Positions 16,788 through 24,686 of a stretch of 28,096 bases of DNA are shown piece by piece (the stretch's first letter is position 1; every line of letters begins with the position of its first letter). Origin of the DNA: a virus; the IMG/VR virus record IMGVR_UViG_3300008448_000472, positions 1-28,096 of that record, one strand, 5' to 3'. Below the pieces are notes generated by a model. It saw only the letters and a list, made by a program, of their open reading frames with translations, was not told the origin of the DNA and searched no databases. The translations under genes were made by a program, and so were the position numbers.

Positions 16788-19700
16788 TTAGATATTTTCA
16801 AAAGACGCACCTGTTGGTGTAATTAAGAACTCGATATCAATGAATTCCAAAGATTTAGTTGGTTTAATATAAACTTTACCCACCAATTGGTTTCTATCCA
16901 AATCTTCGGGTGAAGAACTTACCGTAACTCTGAAATCATATAGACCTCTATCTCTTCTAATTGAATCCAAAATAGGATTAACCGCATCTAAGAAATCTTG
17001 TCTAACTTTCTCATCGTTTTGTTCAAACAACAATCTAACCGCAACCGCTGAAATTAATTTACGAGCTTGTAACAACAATCTTCTAACATTTAATCTGTCA
17101 AGTGCTGATTGTGCAACTTGTAGTGTTTTATTACCCCAAATTACAGTTCCAACATCTGAGAAAGTTGCGATAGGATTAATTCTTCCTTGATACAATGTAT
17201 CTCTATCTGTTTGAGTTAGTTTTCTTCTTGCTTTTACCGAATTAACCAAACCTCTAGTATAACCCGCCGATGCGAACCAAGGGAAAGCTATATTATCGGT
17301 AAGTGCTAAGTTTCTACAAACCTCACCTGTTGGTGGAAGATAAATTTGTGTGTTATTAACAGTATCTCTAACTAAAATCCAAGGATAATAAGTTGATGTA
17401 TAGTTAGAATCAATACCAGTATCATCCAAAGTATTAACAGCTTCAGTCGGATCAATGAAATCTTGTGAATCCACCGTTGAAACCAATAGGTCAATATCGG
17501 GAGTTGTTGTGATATAGATCGAATCCGCTCTATCTTGCTCAACCATCTCAATTGCGTTTTCAACTAAGTTACTGTTATTTACATAATCAATACCCGGAGT
17601 TGCGAATACGTTAATATTAGTTGCTTCAGGATTTGCGAATGTTTGAATACCAATTAAGTAAGCATAATAGTCAGTTGTTGCATAATCGGTAGTGTTATTA
17701 CCATATGTATATGGTCTAAACGCACCCCAACCAGTTGCCGATGGATATCTTGTATCACAAGTAGATGAAACACCTTTCTGATATCCTGTACCACCTAAAA
17801 TAAATTCATCACCATTAGATCTTCTTTCTCTATAAATGTCCCAACCATCAAAACCACCTTGAACTAAGAATGTGAATTTACGTGATTGTATTTTATAATA
17901 TGGATTAGCGGGATCTGTTGGGTCTGTTGTGAAACTTGTTGATCCAACTTCAAATGCCGATGTTCCTGAAGATAGGTATGAATTTGCGATAGTTACTACC
18001 GTAGCACCACTATCCATGTGGAAACCTTTAGTTTGATAAGTCCAACTTGATGCCTCATTACAAATACTTGTTGGGTTTTGTTTTCCTTTATATTGGAACA
18101 AATCGGAGTCAATACCCAATTGTGATGAAAATCCTAAGTAAGTAGTTCTAACTTTATCACCACTTGATGTTGTTGAATTATCTGCCGAACCTGTAGCATT
18201 TCCAAATGGTGGGTTGTAAATAACTTCACCAGGGAAATCATACTTAGTTTTATATACAGGTTGTGGTGGTGTGTTTGATGTTGAAGAATAGGTTCTTTCA
18301 ATTAAACCTTCAAAACCACAAGGAATGGCATCTACAGGTGCATCATAATTAAGCTCCAACATAATAAACTTAGAGTTTAATTGGTATTCACCATCAGAGG
18401 TACCAACTTTAACACCAATGTAACTATTTTGACTAGGATCCATTGTACAGTTTGTGAATTTCTCCAAAATAACAGGATTTGTGTCCGTATCGTAAAAATC
18501 CCTAACAGCAATATCAAAAGTTAAATTATTGAACGACATATTCAATATTGAAACTTTAACTTGTGTATTAGCAGCATTACCATCTGAAATTGTAATTACT
18601 TTGAAAAGTTCATACACCTGATTACCTCGAAGTTCTGAAACCACCCAAGGAGAACTTGGTGTTTGGTAAGGATCTAAGAAATAAGCCATAGTTCCTGTTG
18701 TGTTAGCAGCTCTCAACCCCGGTAACTGAATTAAACTTGTGCTTAGTCCTCTAATGTAACCTTTATTATAACCAAAATTCAACAAGTTAGGATAAATTTC
18801 TTCTACGAAAAGAGGAACTACTGTTCTGTCTTTACCAAAATTATCTTTACCCAATACTTTACTCAAATAGTTAGTTCCTGTTTGTTGCATTGACGCAGTT
18901 AGTGTGAATGGTGTGGAATTTGAAGTTGTTAAACCTGAAATTTGGAATTCTGTGTATGGATTTTTAGTTACACCGCTATTTACATCTACCAAATTAACAT
19001 TTGATTGAGCACTTACAACAAAATCGGGTCCCGCAACTCCGGAACCGTAATTAGAAACACCTCTTGATCTCAATGTTGCAACCACCATATTATTATATGC
19101 TGAATATGCAGTACCTGACCAACCAAAAGTTTGTCCCGAAATCGTTCCCGTGTATGATGTGTAAGATCCAGCACTTAAACCTCCCGACAATGAACTTAAG
19201 AAAGTTACAAAAGAACGACCAACATACGCATTGCCCGAACTGATATTAAACAATGAATAATACCAAGGATCATTTAAATAAGATGTGTAATCCTGAGATG
19301 ATGCGTTTGTGTTATAAACACCTAAAACGTTTGTTGAAGCCGTGTAAGCACCTGATGTATATGTTGTGTTAGTTGCCGATGGTAAACTACCAAAAATATA
19401 TGATGTTGCACCTGAATTAACTTGAACAACCGCAGCGGTATCATTACCAAAAACCGTTAATAATAAATTTTGTAAATCTGTTGTAAATGTTGAAGTACTA
19501 CCATCTATTTTAGTATATGACGCATTTACGTCTGTATATGCTGACAATCCGTTTGTTAAAATATTTACAGTTCCCGTTGAGTTAGCACTAAATGTAACTG
19601 TGAATCCAACAGGTGTATTACCTGTAATACCAATTGTTGATGTATTTGGATTTGCAATCGTTTTGATAGTCCAAGATGGTCCTGCATCATATCCTGATAG

Positions 19701-19994
19701 ACCTAATATTCTTGATACAAATAACTGATTTGATTGTTGTAAATATGATTTTGCAATATATGCCATTTCATATTTAGGAATTTGTGTGTTCACAAATTTT
19801 TCTGTTGAAGTTCCACCGAAATATGTTTCATACTCATCAAAACTAGTGATAAAAATTGGTTCGAAAGCGGGACCTTTTAGTGCCTCACCAACCAAACCCA
19901 ATGTTGTAACACCAACACTTTGAGCAACAAAACTTAAATCCCTTTCTGAGGTATAAACCCCAGGTGAAACGAATACCTTATTTGCTGTAGCCAT
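16788..19994 (-). CDS. Tail sheath protein, gp18-like, greatly enlarged
   Basis: A 1068-residue sheath protein. The N terminus 'VFVSPGVYTSERDLS' (about residues 7-21) and 'GLVGEALKGPAFEP' are standard sheath N-terminal patterns. The C-terminal ~200 residues are the conserved sheath core: 'NKTLQVAQSALDRLNVRRLL', 'FEQNDEKVRQDFLDAVNPIL', and 'YDFRVTVSSSPEDLDRNQLVGKVYIKPTKSLEFIDIEF'. T4 gp18 is 659 residues; here the extra ~400 lie mostly between residues about 110 and 520, in Ser/Thr/Gly/Tyr/Asn-rich sequence that probably forms outward-facing domains. The sheath contracts to drive the tube through the host envelope. The gene has its own TATTTAT motif 29 bases upstream and is followed by the HAD-like gene. 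Start is the ATG preceding the conserved N terminus. Confidence 0.93.
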   Translation of the reverse strand: MATANKVFVSPGVYTSERDLSFVAQSVGVTTLGLVGEALKGPAFEPIFITSFDEYETYFGGTSTEKFVNTQIPKYEMAYIAKSYLQQSNQLFVSRILGLSGYDAGPSWTIKTIANPNTSTIGITGNTPVGFTVTFSANSTGTVNILTNGLSAYTDVNASYTKIDGSTSTFTTDLQNLLLTVFGNDTAAVVQVNSGATSYIFGSLPSATNTTYTSGAYTASTNVLGVYNTNASSQDYTSYLNDPWYYSLFNISSGNAYVGRSFVTFLSSLSGGLSAGSYTSYTGTISGQTFGWSGTAYSAYNNMVVATLRSRGVSNYGSGVAGPDFVVSAQSNVNLVDVNSGVTKNPYTEFQISGLTTSNSTPFTLTASMQQTGTNYLSKVLGKDNFGKDRTVVPLFVEEIYPNLLNFGYNKGYIRGLSTSLIQLPGLRAANTTGTMAYFLDPYQTPSSPWVVSELRGNQVYELFKVITISDGNAANTQVKVSILNMSFNNLTFDIAVRDFYDTDTNPVILEKFTNCTMDPSQNSYIGVKVGTSDGEYQLNSKFIMLELNYDAPVDAIPCGFEGLIERTYSSTSNTPPQPVYKTKYDFPGEVIYNPPFGNATGSADNSTTSSGDKVRTTYLGFSSQLGIDSDLFQYKGKQNPTSICNEASSWTYQTKGFHMDSGATVVTIANSYLSSGTSAFEVGSTSFTTDPTDPANPYYKIQSRKFTFLVQGGFDGWDIYRERRSNGDEFILGGTGYQKGVSSTCDTRYPSATGWGAFRPYTYGNNTTDYATTDYYAYLIGIQTFANPEATNINVFATPGIDYVNNSNLVENAIEMVEQDRADSIYITTTPDIDLLVSTVDSQDFIDPTEAVNTLDDTGIDSNYTSTYYPWILVRDTVNNTQIYLPPTGEVCRNLALTDNIAFPWFASAGYTRGLVNSVKARRKLTQTDRDTLYQGRINPIATFSDVGTVIWGNKTLQVAQSALDRLNVRRLLLQARKLISAVAVRLLFEQNDEKVRQDFLDAVNPILDSIRRDRGLYDFRVTVSSSPEDLDRNQLVGKVYIKPTKSLEFIDIEFLITPTGASFENI

Positions 19995-20023
19995 TATAAT
20001 AAAAGTTTTTTAATTTATTTACC

Positions 20024-20030
20024 ATAAATA
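20024..20030 (-). promoter_or_regulatory. TATTTAT late-promoter candidate before the tail sheath gene
   Basis: The coding strand reads AAAGTATTTATGGTAAAT; the motif ends 29 bases before the ATG at 19994 in the divergent region shared with the small rightward gene. Confidence 0.45.
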
Positions 20031-20052
20031 CTTTACTTTTAACCAAAAACCG

Positions 20053-20077
20053 AAGATAATATAAAGTTCATTATCTT
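20053..20077. promoter_or_regulatory. Inverted repeat in the divergent region, possible operator
   Basis: A perfect 8-bp inverted repeat, AAGATAAT and ATTATCTT, is separated by 9 bases. It sits between the leftward sheath motif (20024-20030) and the start region of the rightward ribbon-helix-helix gene (20106-20117). A two-fold site beside the gene for a dimeric DNA-binding protein suggests an operator; it lacks the T-run of a terminator. Function inferred only. Confidence 0.35.
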
Positions 20078-20105
20078 TATTTCTACTAAAAATATCTTTT
20101 TTTGA

Positions 20106-20112
20106 TATTTAA
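20106..20112 (+). promoter_or_regulatory. TATTTAA, variant of the late motif, before the small rightward gene
   Basis: GATATTTAACGATATG: one mismatch to TATTTAT, with the same 4-base spacing to the ATG as seen before the tandem paralogues. Confidence 0.3.
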
Positions 20113-20116
20113 CGAT

Positions 20117-20275
20117 ATGGATACCGAGAAAGTCAAAAACGTTAAAATAAGTAAGACCTCACATGATTTATTAAAATCATATTGTGACGACCGTGGATTA
20201 AAAATTTATAAGTTTTTGGAAAAACTAATTAAAGATAATTGTAAATCTAAAAAAGATTTATACGGTGACAATTAA
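20117..20275 (+). CDS. Small ribbon-helix-helix-like DNA-binding protein, 52 residues
   Basis: A 52-residue lysine-rich protein on the strand opposite to all surrounding tail genes. Residues about 7-12 (KNVKIS) form the expected beta strand, followed by helix A (about 14-25, SHDLLKSYCDDR) and, after Gly27, helix B (about 29-44, IYKFLEKLIKDNCK): the strand-helix-helix order of Arc/MetJ-type dimeric repressors. A variant TATTTAA motif precedes the ATG by 4 bases. The stop codon overlaps the stop codon of the convergent gp15-like gene (shared TTAA). Its position between the sheath gene and the terminator gene, with an inverted repeat in the divergent region, suggests an autoregulated modulator of sheath expression. 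The fold assignment comes from a short sequence, so moderate confidence. Confidence 0.6.
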   Translation: MDTEKVKNVKISKTSHDLLKSYCDDRGLKIYKFLEKLIKDNCKSKKDLYGDN

Positions 20276-21306
20276 ACTAATACTGTTTTATAAACAATAA
20301 ATCCATTTTGACCCGAATCTGTTAACACAACATCGGTTCTTAGAACATCCCCCGAATTTATCTCAAGAATTGGTGTTGTAATGAGAACATTATTAATGTA
20401 AGTTGAATACGATGATATATTACTTGAATCATTAACACTCATATTCACTTTATATTGTATGGTTCTTGTATCTGAAGTATAAGATGAATTAAAATTAATA
20501 GTAGTTTCAAATGTTTCAGGATTATCGGGATATTTTTTTCTTTTTTGGTTTGGTTTTTTACCATCCAACTCAAACATAGTGAATTGTCTTGAAATTGCCG
20601 GTTTTACTTGGAACTCGTTTTCGTCCAAAAGGAACCCTTGTAGTGTAAAACTGTATTTTTGTAAGTAGAATTTTCTTTTCTCAACATCCATAACCGATTC
20701 ATCAACAATATCACCCCTTAATATGGGAATATAATGTCCTTTTATTACGGTATAAGCTTGTCGAGATGCGAATTTTTCTATAATAACTTTATTGAAAGAA
20801 TTAACTTCTCTCATTCTGTTACATATAATATAAACGTTATATGTTATATCAATCGGAACGGGTTGTGGTATGGAATAAACATCAACACCTTTTCTAGTTC
20901 CATCCCATGTTGGAACCGCAACGTATTGATATTGTCTTCTATTAGGAATATTGAACATTCCACCATATGTTTGTCCAAATTGTACCTCGGGAACTCTAAC
21001 CACAGTAACAAATGGTAATGAAACGTTTTTATCCAAGTCCTGCGTATCCCAAGTTTGTGTAAATTGTGCCCAATTTTGAGTTGTAATAATAAGATCTAAA
21101 GTAGGAACAATTTTTCCTTCACTTATAATTTGTAATTCATCCTTAACAAAATCCAAAAATCCTCTATCTAAGTCCGCATGAAGTATAGATTTTGGTAAAT
21201 ATGTCCCATCCTCATTGATTTTATCAAGAAGTTCTTGCCTTCTAGCCGGTCCAAATTTGGGTTCAACTAAAGGTAATGTTGGTATTATTTTCTTAGGTAA
21301 CGCCAT
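20272..21306 (-). CDS. gp15-like tail terminator / tail completion protein
   Basis: A 344-residue protein. The central part matches the T4 gp15 pattern: 'LPFVTVVRVPEVQFGQ', then 'QPVPIDITYNVYIICNRMREVNSFNKVIIEKFASRQAYTVIKGHYIPI' (about residues 148-196), equivalent to the stretch in gp15 where a conserved 'P..i.YeL.i.tr...d....veqIlp.f' helix-strand unit occurs, then 'RKFYLQKYSFTLQGFLLDENEF'. In T4 a gp15 hexamer caps the tube and sheath and joins the tail to the neck. The C-terminal ~100 residues (from about 250) are an added beta-rich domain. It starts two bases after the stop of the gp14-like gene. T4 gp15 is 272 residues. The call rests on pattern memory and synteny. Confidence 0.65.
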   Translation of the reverse strand: MALPKKIIPTLPLVEPKFGPARRQELLDKINEDGTYLPKSILHADLDRGFLDFVKDELQIISEGKIVPTLDLIITTQNWAQFTQTWDTQDLDKNVSLPFVTVVRVPEVQFGQTYGGMFNIPNRRQYQYVAVPTWDGTRKGVDVYSIPQPVPIDITYNVYIICNRMREVNSFNKVIIEKFASRQAYTVIKGHYIPILRGDIVDESVMDVEKRKFYLQKYSFTLQGFLLDENEFQVKPAISRQFTMFELDGKKPNQKRKKYPDNPETFETTINFNSSYTSDTRTIQYKVNMSVNDSSNISSYSTYINNVLITTPILEINSGDVLRTDVVLTDSGQNGFIVYKTVLV

Positions 21307-21308
21307 TA

Positions 21309-21824
21309 TTATATTCCATTAAATTCATTTCTATTAACAGGTACCGCCACGAATGTTCTATAAAAAGGTTTATATCCGCCATAAGTATGTTTCAAATCTG
21401 AAGTAACACGACCATCATTAGCTACACTATAATACCTTACTTTTGATTCCGTTTCATAATATGCAATATAATCACCGTATTCTATATCAATACTTAATTC
21501 ATCCAATTCTTTTTGATACACCGAAAACGTCATGTTACCTGGTTCCATTTGATCTAACTTACTGTTTCCAATAAATTTGTTTTCAGGTGCAACAATCTTA
21601 ACATACGCTTTGAACTCCACAGGGGGTTGATAGGTAATACCACCTTCGGGTGCTTCACCATAAACATCGTCTTTTTTGGTTTTACTTTTATCCACTTTAT
21701 ATAAAACCAAAGTAAAGTTCATATCACCTTCCAACCATTCACGACCCATCTCAATATCTAAGTCGTAGTCTTCAGCTCCAAAAAACTTTCCTAATCTTGT
21801 TATCGGTACTTTACGCTCTGCCAT
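21309..21824 (-). CDS. gp14-like neck (head-closure) protein
   Basis: A 171-residue protein, mainly beta by its alternating pattern, with 'PPVEFKAYVKIVAPENKF' (about residues 67-84), 'MTFSVYQKELDELSIDIEYGDYIAYYETESKVRYYSVAN' (about 98-136) and a final 'YKPFYRTFVAVPV'. The order 'ayv...., then D.l.i..GD.iy....~ .~yeV......y.....y' is what T4 gp14-type neck proteins show, and it directly precedes the gp15-like gene, as in T4. It is shorter than T4 gp14 (256 aa). It is the first gene of the leftward cluster and has a TATTTAT motif only 4 bases before its ATG. Neck role is likely; the exact T4 counterpart is less certain, and it could be another small connector protein. Confidence 0.5.
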   Translation of the reverse strand: MAERKVPITRLGKFFGAEDYDLDIEMGREWLEGDMNFTLVLYKVDKSKTKKDDVYGEAPEGGITYQPPVEFKAYVKIVAPENKFIGNSKLDQMEPGNMTFSVYQKELDELSIDIEYGDYIAYYETESKVRYYSVANDGRVTSDLKHTYGGYKPFYRTFVAVPVNRNEFNGI

Positions 21825-21828
21825 ATTG

Positions 21829-21835
21829 ATAAATA
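21829..21835 (-). promoter_or_regulatory. TATTTAT late-promoter candidate before the gp14-like gene
   Basis: The coding strand reads CAAGTATTTATCAATATG; only 4 bases separate the motif from the ATG at 21824. If it is a promoter, the message would have almost no leader. Confidence 0.45.
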
Positions 21836-21850
21836 CTTGATTGTTTATTA

Positions 21851-21857
21851 TATTTAC
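21851..21857 (+). promoter_or_regulatory. TATTTAC, variant of the late motif, before the helicase gene
   Basis: TTATATTTACCTTTTAAG, one mismatch to TATTTAT, ends 9 bases before the ATG at 21867. Together with 21829-21835 it makes the 42-base gap between the leftward and rightward genes a compact divergent control region. Confidence 0.3.
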
Positions 21858-21866
21858 CTTTTAAGT

Positions 21867-23621
21867 ATGAATGAAATAAAAATCAATCAACCGCTTGAAA
21901 TCAGAGCACTTGATGTCCTTGATAGTTATTCAGGGGCAAACAATTATATTATTAAATTAAAAATCAAAAAAGATACCAATAAAAAGTTCTATCCAACAAG
22001 AAACCAAGCGGAATATATCTTGGCTTATAAAGATTCCGTTCCAAAAGTTGCAAGAAAATGGGTGGAACTTGATATGTATTTTGCCAATAAATTTGCTGAT
22101 GAAAAATTATTAACCGAAGTTCCAACCAAAATATGGGTTGAGAAGTTATTGGTTGAAAAAGATACGTCTTATCACATTTGGGGTAAGTATTTTGAACACG
22201 AGGAATTATATGATTTTTGGATTCCTAAATCAGGAATTATTAAAGATACTTCTGTTAAGGTTGTTATTGACTATGAAAAGTATTCACATAGACCGCCTCT
22301 TTCACACCAAAAAGAAGGTATTGAGAAATTAGTTGGAAATAAAAAATACATTCTTGCCGATGATATGGGTTTGGGGAAGACAACACAAACAATTATTGCT
22401 GCGTTGGAGACAGGGGTTGAGAAGGTTTTAATTATTAGTCCTGCATCATTGAAGATCAACTGGCAACGTGAGATTGAAAATTACACGGATAGATCGGTTG
22501 TAATTATTGATGGGAAGAAATGGGAATCCGCCGATTTTGTTATCGTAAATTATGACATTTTGAAAAACTTTCATGATCCAAAAAATCGGGAAGAAAGTCA
22601 AATATTGAATGAAGGATTTGGGTTGGTCATTATTGATGAAGCACATTATATTCAAAACACACAAGCACAAAGAACAAAACTTATTAACGATTTTGTTAAA
22701 AAAATTGATAGATTATGGTTATTAACCGGAACACCAATGACATCAAGACCAATAAACTATTATAACTTATTAAGTTTGATTGATTCACCCGTTGCAATGA
22801 ATTGGATGGCTTATGTTATGAGATATTGTGAAGGTTATCAATTCAAGGTAGGGAATAGAAAAGTTTGGAATGTTAATGGTGCGTCAAATCTTGAAGAATT
22901 AAGAGATAGAACATCTCGTCAAGTATTAAGAAGATTAAAAACCGACGTATTGGATCTTCCTGAAAAAATCATCACACCCGTTTATCTTAAATTGAAATCT
23001 TATGAATATGAACGATTGATGGGTGAATATTATGATTGGTATGATAACTCTAAAGAATCTACCTCATTAACCGTACAATTCACTAAATTAATGAAGGTTA
23101 GACAGGTTATATCGGAAGAAAAAGTAAAATCAACAATTGAATTATGTGAAAACATTATTGAACAAGGAAAGAAAGTAATTGTTTTTACCAATTTTACCAA
23201 CTCGTTAAACTCTATCTTATCTCACTTCGGAAAAAAAGCGGTTGGTCTTGATGGTAGTATGCCTCAAGGTATGAGACAAGATAACGTTGATAAATTCCAA
23301 AATGATGAAAATATTATGGTGTTTGTTGGGAACATTAAAGCAGCTGGGGTTGGTATCACATTAACATCTGCGGAAGTTGTTGTTATGAATGACCTGTCAT
23401 TTGTACCGTCAGATCACTCACAAGCCGAGGATCGTGCTTATCGTTATGGTCAAAAAAATAACGTTTTGGTATATTATCCTATTTTTGATAACACGATTGA
23501 GGGTATTATTTATAACATTCTACAAAAGAAGAAAAACATCTTTGAAACCGTTATGGGGGATAATTTAAGTAAGGGTGATATGGTGGAGGAAATCATGAAT
23601 ATGATTAACACAAAAAGATAA
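21867..23621 (+). CDS. SNF2-family (SF2) helicase / ATPase
   Basis: A 584-residue protein counted from the ATG at 21867; an earlier in-frame TTG at 21837 would place the start inside the divergent control region, so it was not used. All main SF2 motifs are present: PLSHQKEG (about residues 144-151), Walker A MGLGKTTQT (Lys171), a DEAH box at 257-260, LTGTP at 286-290, GVGITLT at 494-500, and QAEDRAYRYGQ at 519-529 with its arginines. The last motif's RxxQ-type form marks the SNF2/SMARCAL1 branch; these enzymes translocate on double-stranded or forked DNA. The N-terminal ~135 residues are a distinct beta-rich region. Phage SNF2 or UvsW-type proteins act in replication fork and recombination processing; which applies here cannot be read. 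It is placed among structural genes. Confidence 0.9.
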   Translation: MNEIKINQPLEIRALDVLDSYSGANNYIIKLKIKKDTNKKFYPTRNQAEYILAYKDSVPKVARKWVELDMYFANKFADEKLLTEVPTKIWVEKLLVEKDTSYHIWGKYFEHEELYDFWIPKSGIIKDTSVKVVIDYEKYSHRPPLSHQKEGIEKLVGNKKYILADDMGLGKTTQTIIAALETGVEKVLIISPASLKINWQREIENYTDRSVVIIDGKKWESADFVIVNYDILKNFHDPKNREESQILNEGFGLVIIDEAHYIQNTQAQRTKLINDFVKKIDRLWLLTGTPMTSRPINYYNLLSLIDSPVAMNWMAYVMRYCEGYQFKVGNRKVWNVNGASNLEELRDRTSRQVLRRLKTDVLDLPEKIITPVYLKLKSYEYERLMGEYYDWYDNSKESTSLTVQFTKLMKVRQVISEEKVKSTIELCENIIEQGKKVIVFTNFTNSLNSILSHFGKKAVGLDGSMPQGMRQDNVDKFQNDENIMVFVGNIKAAGVGITLTSAEVVVMNDLSFVPSDHSQAEDRAYRYGQKNNVLVYYPIFDNTIEGIIYNILQKKKNIFETVMGDNLSKGDMVEEIMNMINTKR

Positions 23622-23626
23622 TGATA

Positions 23627-23633
23627 TATTTAT
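23627..23633 (+). promoter_or_regulatory. TATTTAT motif before tandem paralogue 1
   Basis: GATATATTTATCATTATG; 4 bases to the ATG, lying just after the helicase stop codon. Confidence 0.45.
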
Positions 23634-23637
23634 CATT

Positions 23638-23961
23638 ATGAAAGTTAAAGTAACAGAAGATAAGTTATACCCTGTTTTCAAAAAATTTATGGAAACTCAG
23701 TTTAAGAATTATGAATGGATCGAAGATAATTATGATGTTGTTTTGTTTATGAGTCCCGGAGGAGATTCTTATTTGGCGTTGAGTAAAGATAAAACTTTAT
23801 TAATTTATGCTAAAACCGCAAAAAAAATCCTTAATTACCTTCCTATGGAACGATCTATGTTCCTATCACTTATGACTAGATGGGTAGGAGAGACCTTAAA
23901 TATTAAGGGTATAACCCTCTCGCAGTTTCAACAGTTGGTTTTGATTAGCCTTAATAGATAA
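23638..23961 (+). CDS. Tandem paralogue 1, family of unknown function
   Basis: A 107-residue member of the array family. Residues 1-27 (MKVKVTE.KLYP, then FKKFMETQFKNYEW) are shared with all copies. The middle is the most diverged of the five (NYDVVLFMSPGGDSYLAL), though the LLIYxxxxxKIL and 'PMERSMFLSLMTRWVGETL' blocks are kept. Its C-terminal tail (QFQQLVLISLNR) lacks the FPL ending seen in copies 2 and 3, and the stop is followed by TAATAATAAT. It is the closest to the helicase gene (16-base gap), so it may be the founder or the outgroup copy. No catalytic motif, signal peptide or membrane segment is visible. I do not recognise the family. Confidence 0.85.
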   Translation: MKVKVTEDKLYPVFKKFMETQFKNYEWIEDNYDVVLFMSPGGDSYLALSKDKTLLIYAKTAKKILNYLPMERSMFLSLMTRWVGETLNIKGITLSQFQQLVLISLNR

Positions 23962-23969
23962 TAATAATA

Positions 23970-23976
23970 TATTTAT
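23970..23976 (+). promoter_or_regulatory. TATTTAT motif before tandem paralogue 2
   Basis: AATATATTTATCATTATG; 4 bases to the ATG. Confidence 0.45.
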
Positions 23977-23980
23977 CATT

Positions 23981-24322
23981 ATGAAAGTTAAAGTAACAGA
24001 AGAAAAGTTATATCCATTATTCAAAAAATTCATGGAAACTCAGTTTAAGAAATATGAATGGAGAAAAGGTAAATTTGATTCCATTTGGTTCATAGACCCT
24101 GAAGGATATGGTCACATGGGATTGTTGAAAAATAAAGAGTTATTAATCTATCGTGAGATTAAAGATCAAATTCTTCGCTACATTCCTATGGAAAAATCTA
24201 TGTTACAAACACTTATGAGTAAGTGGGTAGAAGAAACCCTTCAAGTTGAAGGGTTAACCGTTCCCACTGTACCCCAATTTACAATACCGCGTTTTTATGA
24301 TGGTGATACCTTTCCATTATAA
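23981..24322 (+). CDS. Tandem paralogue 2, family of unknown function
   Basis: A 113-residue copy, the longest in the array and perhaps the most complete. After the shared N-terminal helix it has a beta-like block 'SIWFIDPEGYGHMGLL', a 'LLIYREIKDQILRYIPME' block, then 'SMLQTLMSKWVEETLQVEG' and a Pro/Thr-rich tail ending DGDTFPL. The W, DPEG, G-H and PME positions recur in copies 3 to 5. The mixed alpha/beta pattern suggests a small soluble domain. Nothing in the neighbours tells its function; the array lies between DNA-metabolism and oxidative-stress genes, not within a tail unit. Confidence 0.85.
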   Translation: MKVKVTEEKLYPLFKKFMETQFKKYEWRKGKFDSIWFIDPEGYGHMGLLKNKELLIYREIKDQILRYIPMEKSMLQTLMSKWVEETLQVEGLTVPTVPQFTIPRFYDGDTFPL

Positions 24323-24325
24323 GAA

Positions 24326-24332
24326 TATTTAT
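24326..24332 (+). promoter_or_regulatory. TATTTAT motif before tandem paralogue 3
   Basis: AAGAATATTTATCAATATG; 4 bases to the ATG and directly after the stop codon of copy 2. Confidence 0.45.
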
Positions 24333-24336
24333 CAAT

Positions 24337-24672
24337 ATGAAAGTTAAAGTAACAGAAGATAAGTTATACCCTGTTTTCAAAAAATTTATGGAAACTCAGT
24401 TTAAGAATTATGAATGGAGAAAAGATCGGAATGATGACATTTGGTTTTCAGATCCTAAAGGGTATGGTCATTTGGGATTGGTACACATTAAGGATTTATT
24501 GATCTATCGTGATATTAGAAAAAAAATACTTCCTTATCTTCCTATGGAACAATCTATGTTAAACTCACTTATGAGTAAGTGGGTAGAAGAGACCCTTCAA
24601 GTTAAGGGGTTAGCCCCCACTTTGGCAAGACACGAATCCTATCCATTAGTTGATGGATCCTTTCCATTATAA
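24337..24672 (+). CDS. Tandem paralogue 3, family of unknown function
   Basis: A 111-residue copy most like copy 2. It shares 'DIWFSDPKGYGHLGL', 'LLIYRDI', 'YLPMEQSMLNSLMSKWVEETLQVKG' and the terminal FPL. The tail between the core and FPL (LAPTLARHESYPLVDGS) differs freely from copy 2, which shows that the linker is under weak constraint while the ending is kept. Its ATG lies 14 bases after the stop of copy 2, with the motif filling that gap. Each copy therefore appears able to be expressed alone. Confidence 0.85.
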   Translation: MKVKVTEDKLYPVFKKFMETQFKNYEWRKDRNDDIWFSDPKGYGHLGLVHIKDLLIYRDIRKKILPYLPMEQSMLNSLMSKWVEETLQVKGLAPTLARHESYPLVDGSFPL

Positions 24673-24675
24673 GAA

Positions 24676-24682
24676 TATTTAT
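24676..24682 (+). promoter_or_regulatory. TATTTAT motif before tandem paralogue 4
   Basis: AAGAATATTTATCATTATG; 4 bases to the ATG. Confidence 0.45.
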
Positions 24683-24686
24683 CATT

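Noticed and set aside
20734-21018. 94-codon rightward frame inside the gp15-like gene
   Set aside because: Antisense shadow with low-complexity Asn/Tyr/Ser translation and no upstream motif.
21837-21866. Earlier TTG start for the helicase
   Set aside because: It adds a hydrophobic stretch unlike the family and lies across the divergent control region; the ATG at 21867 with the variant motif 9 bases upstream is more likely.
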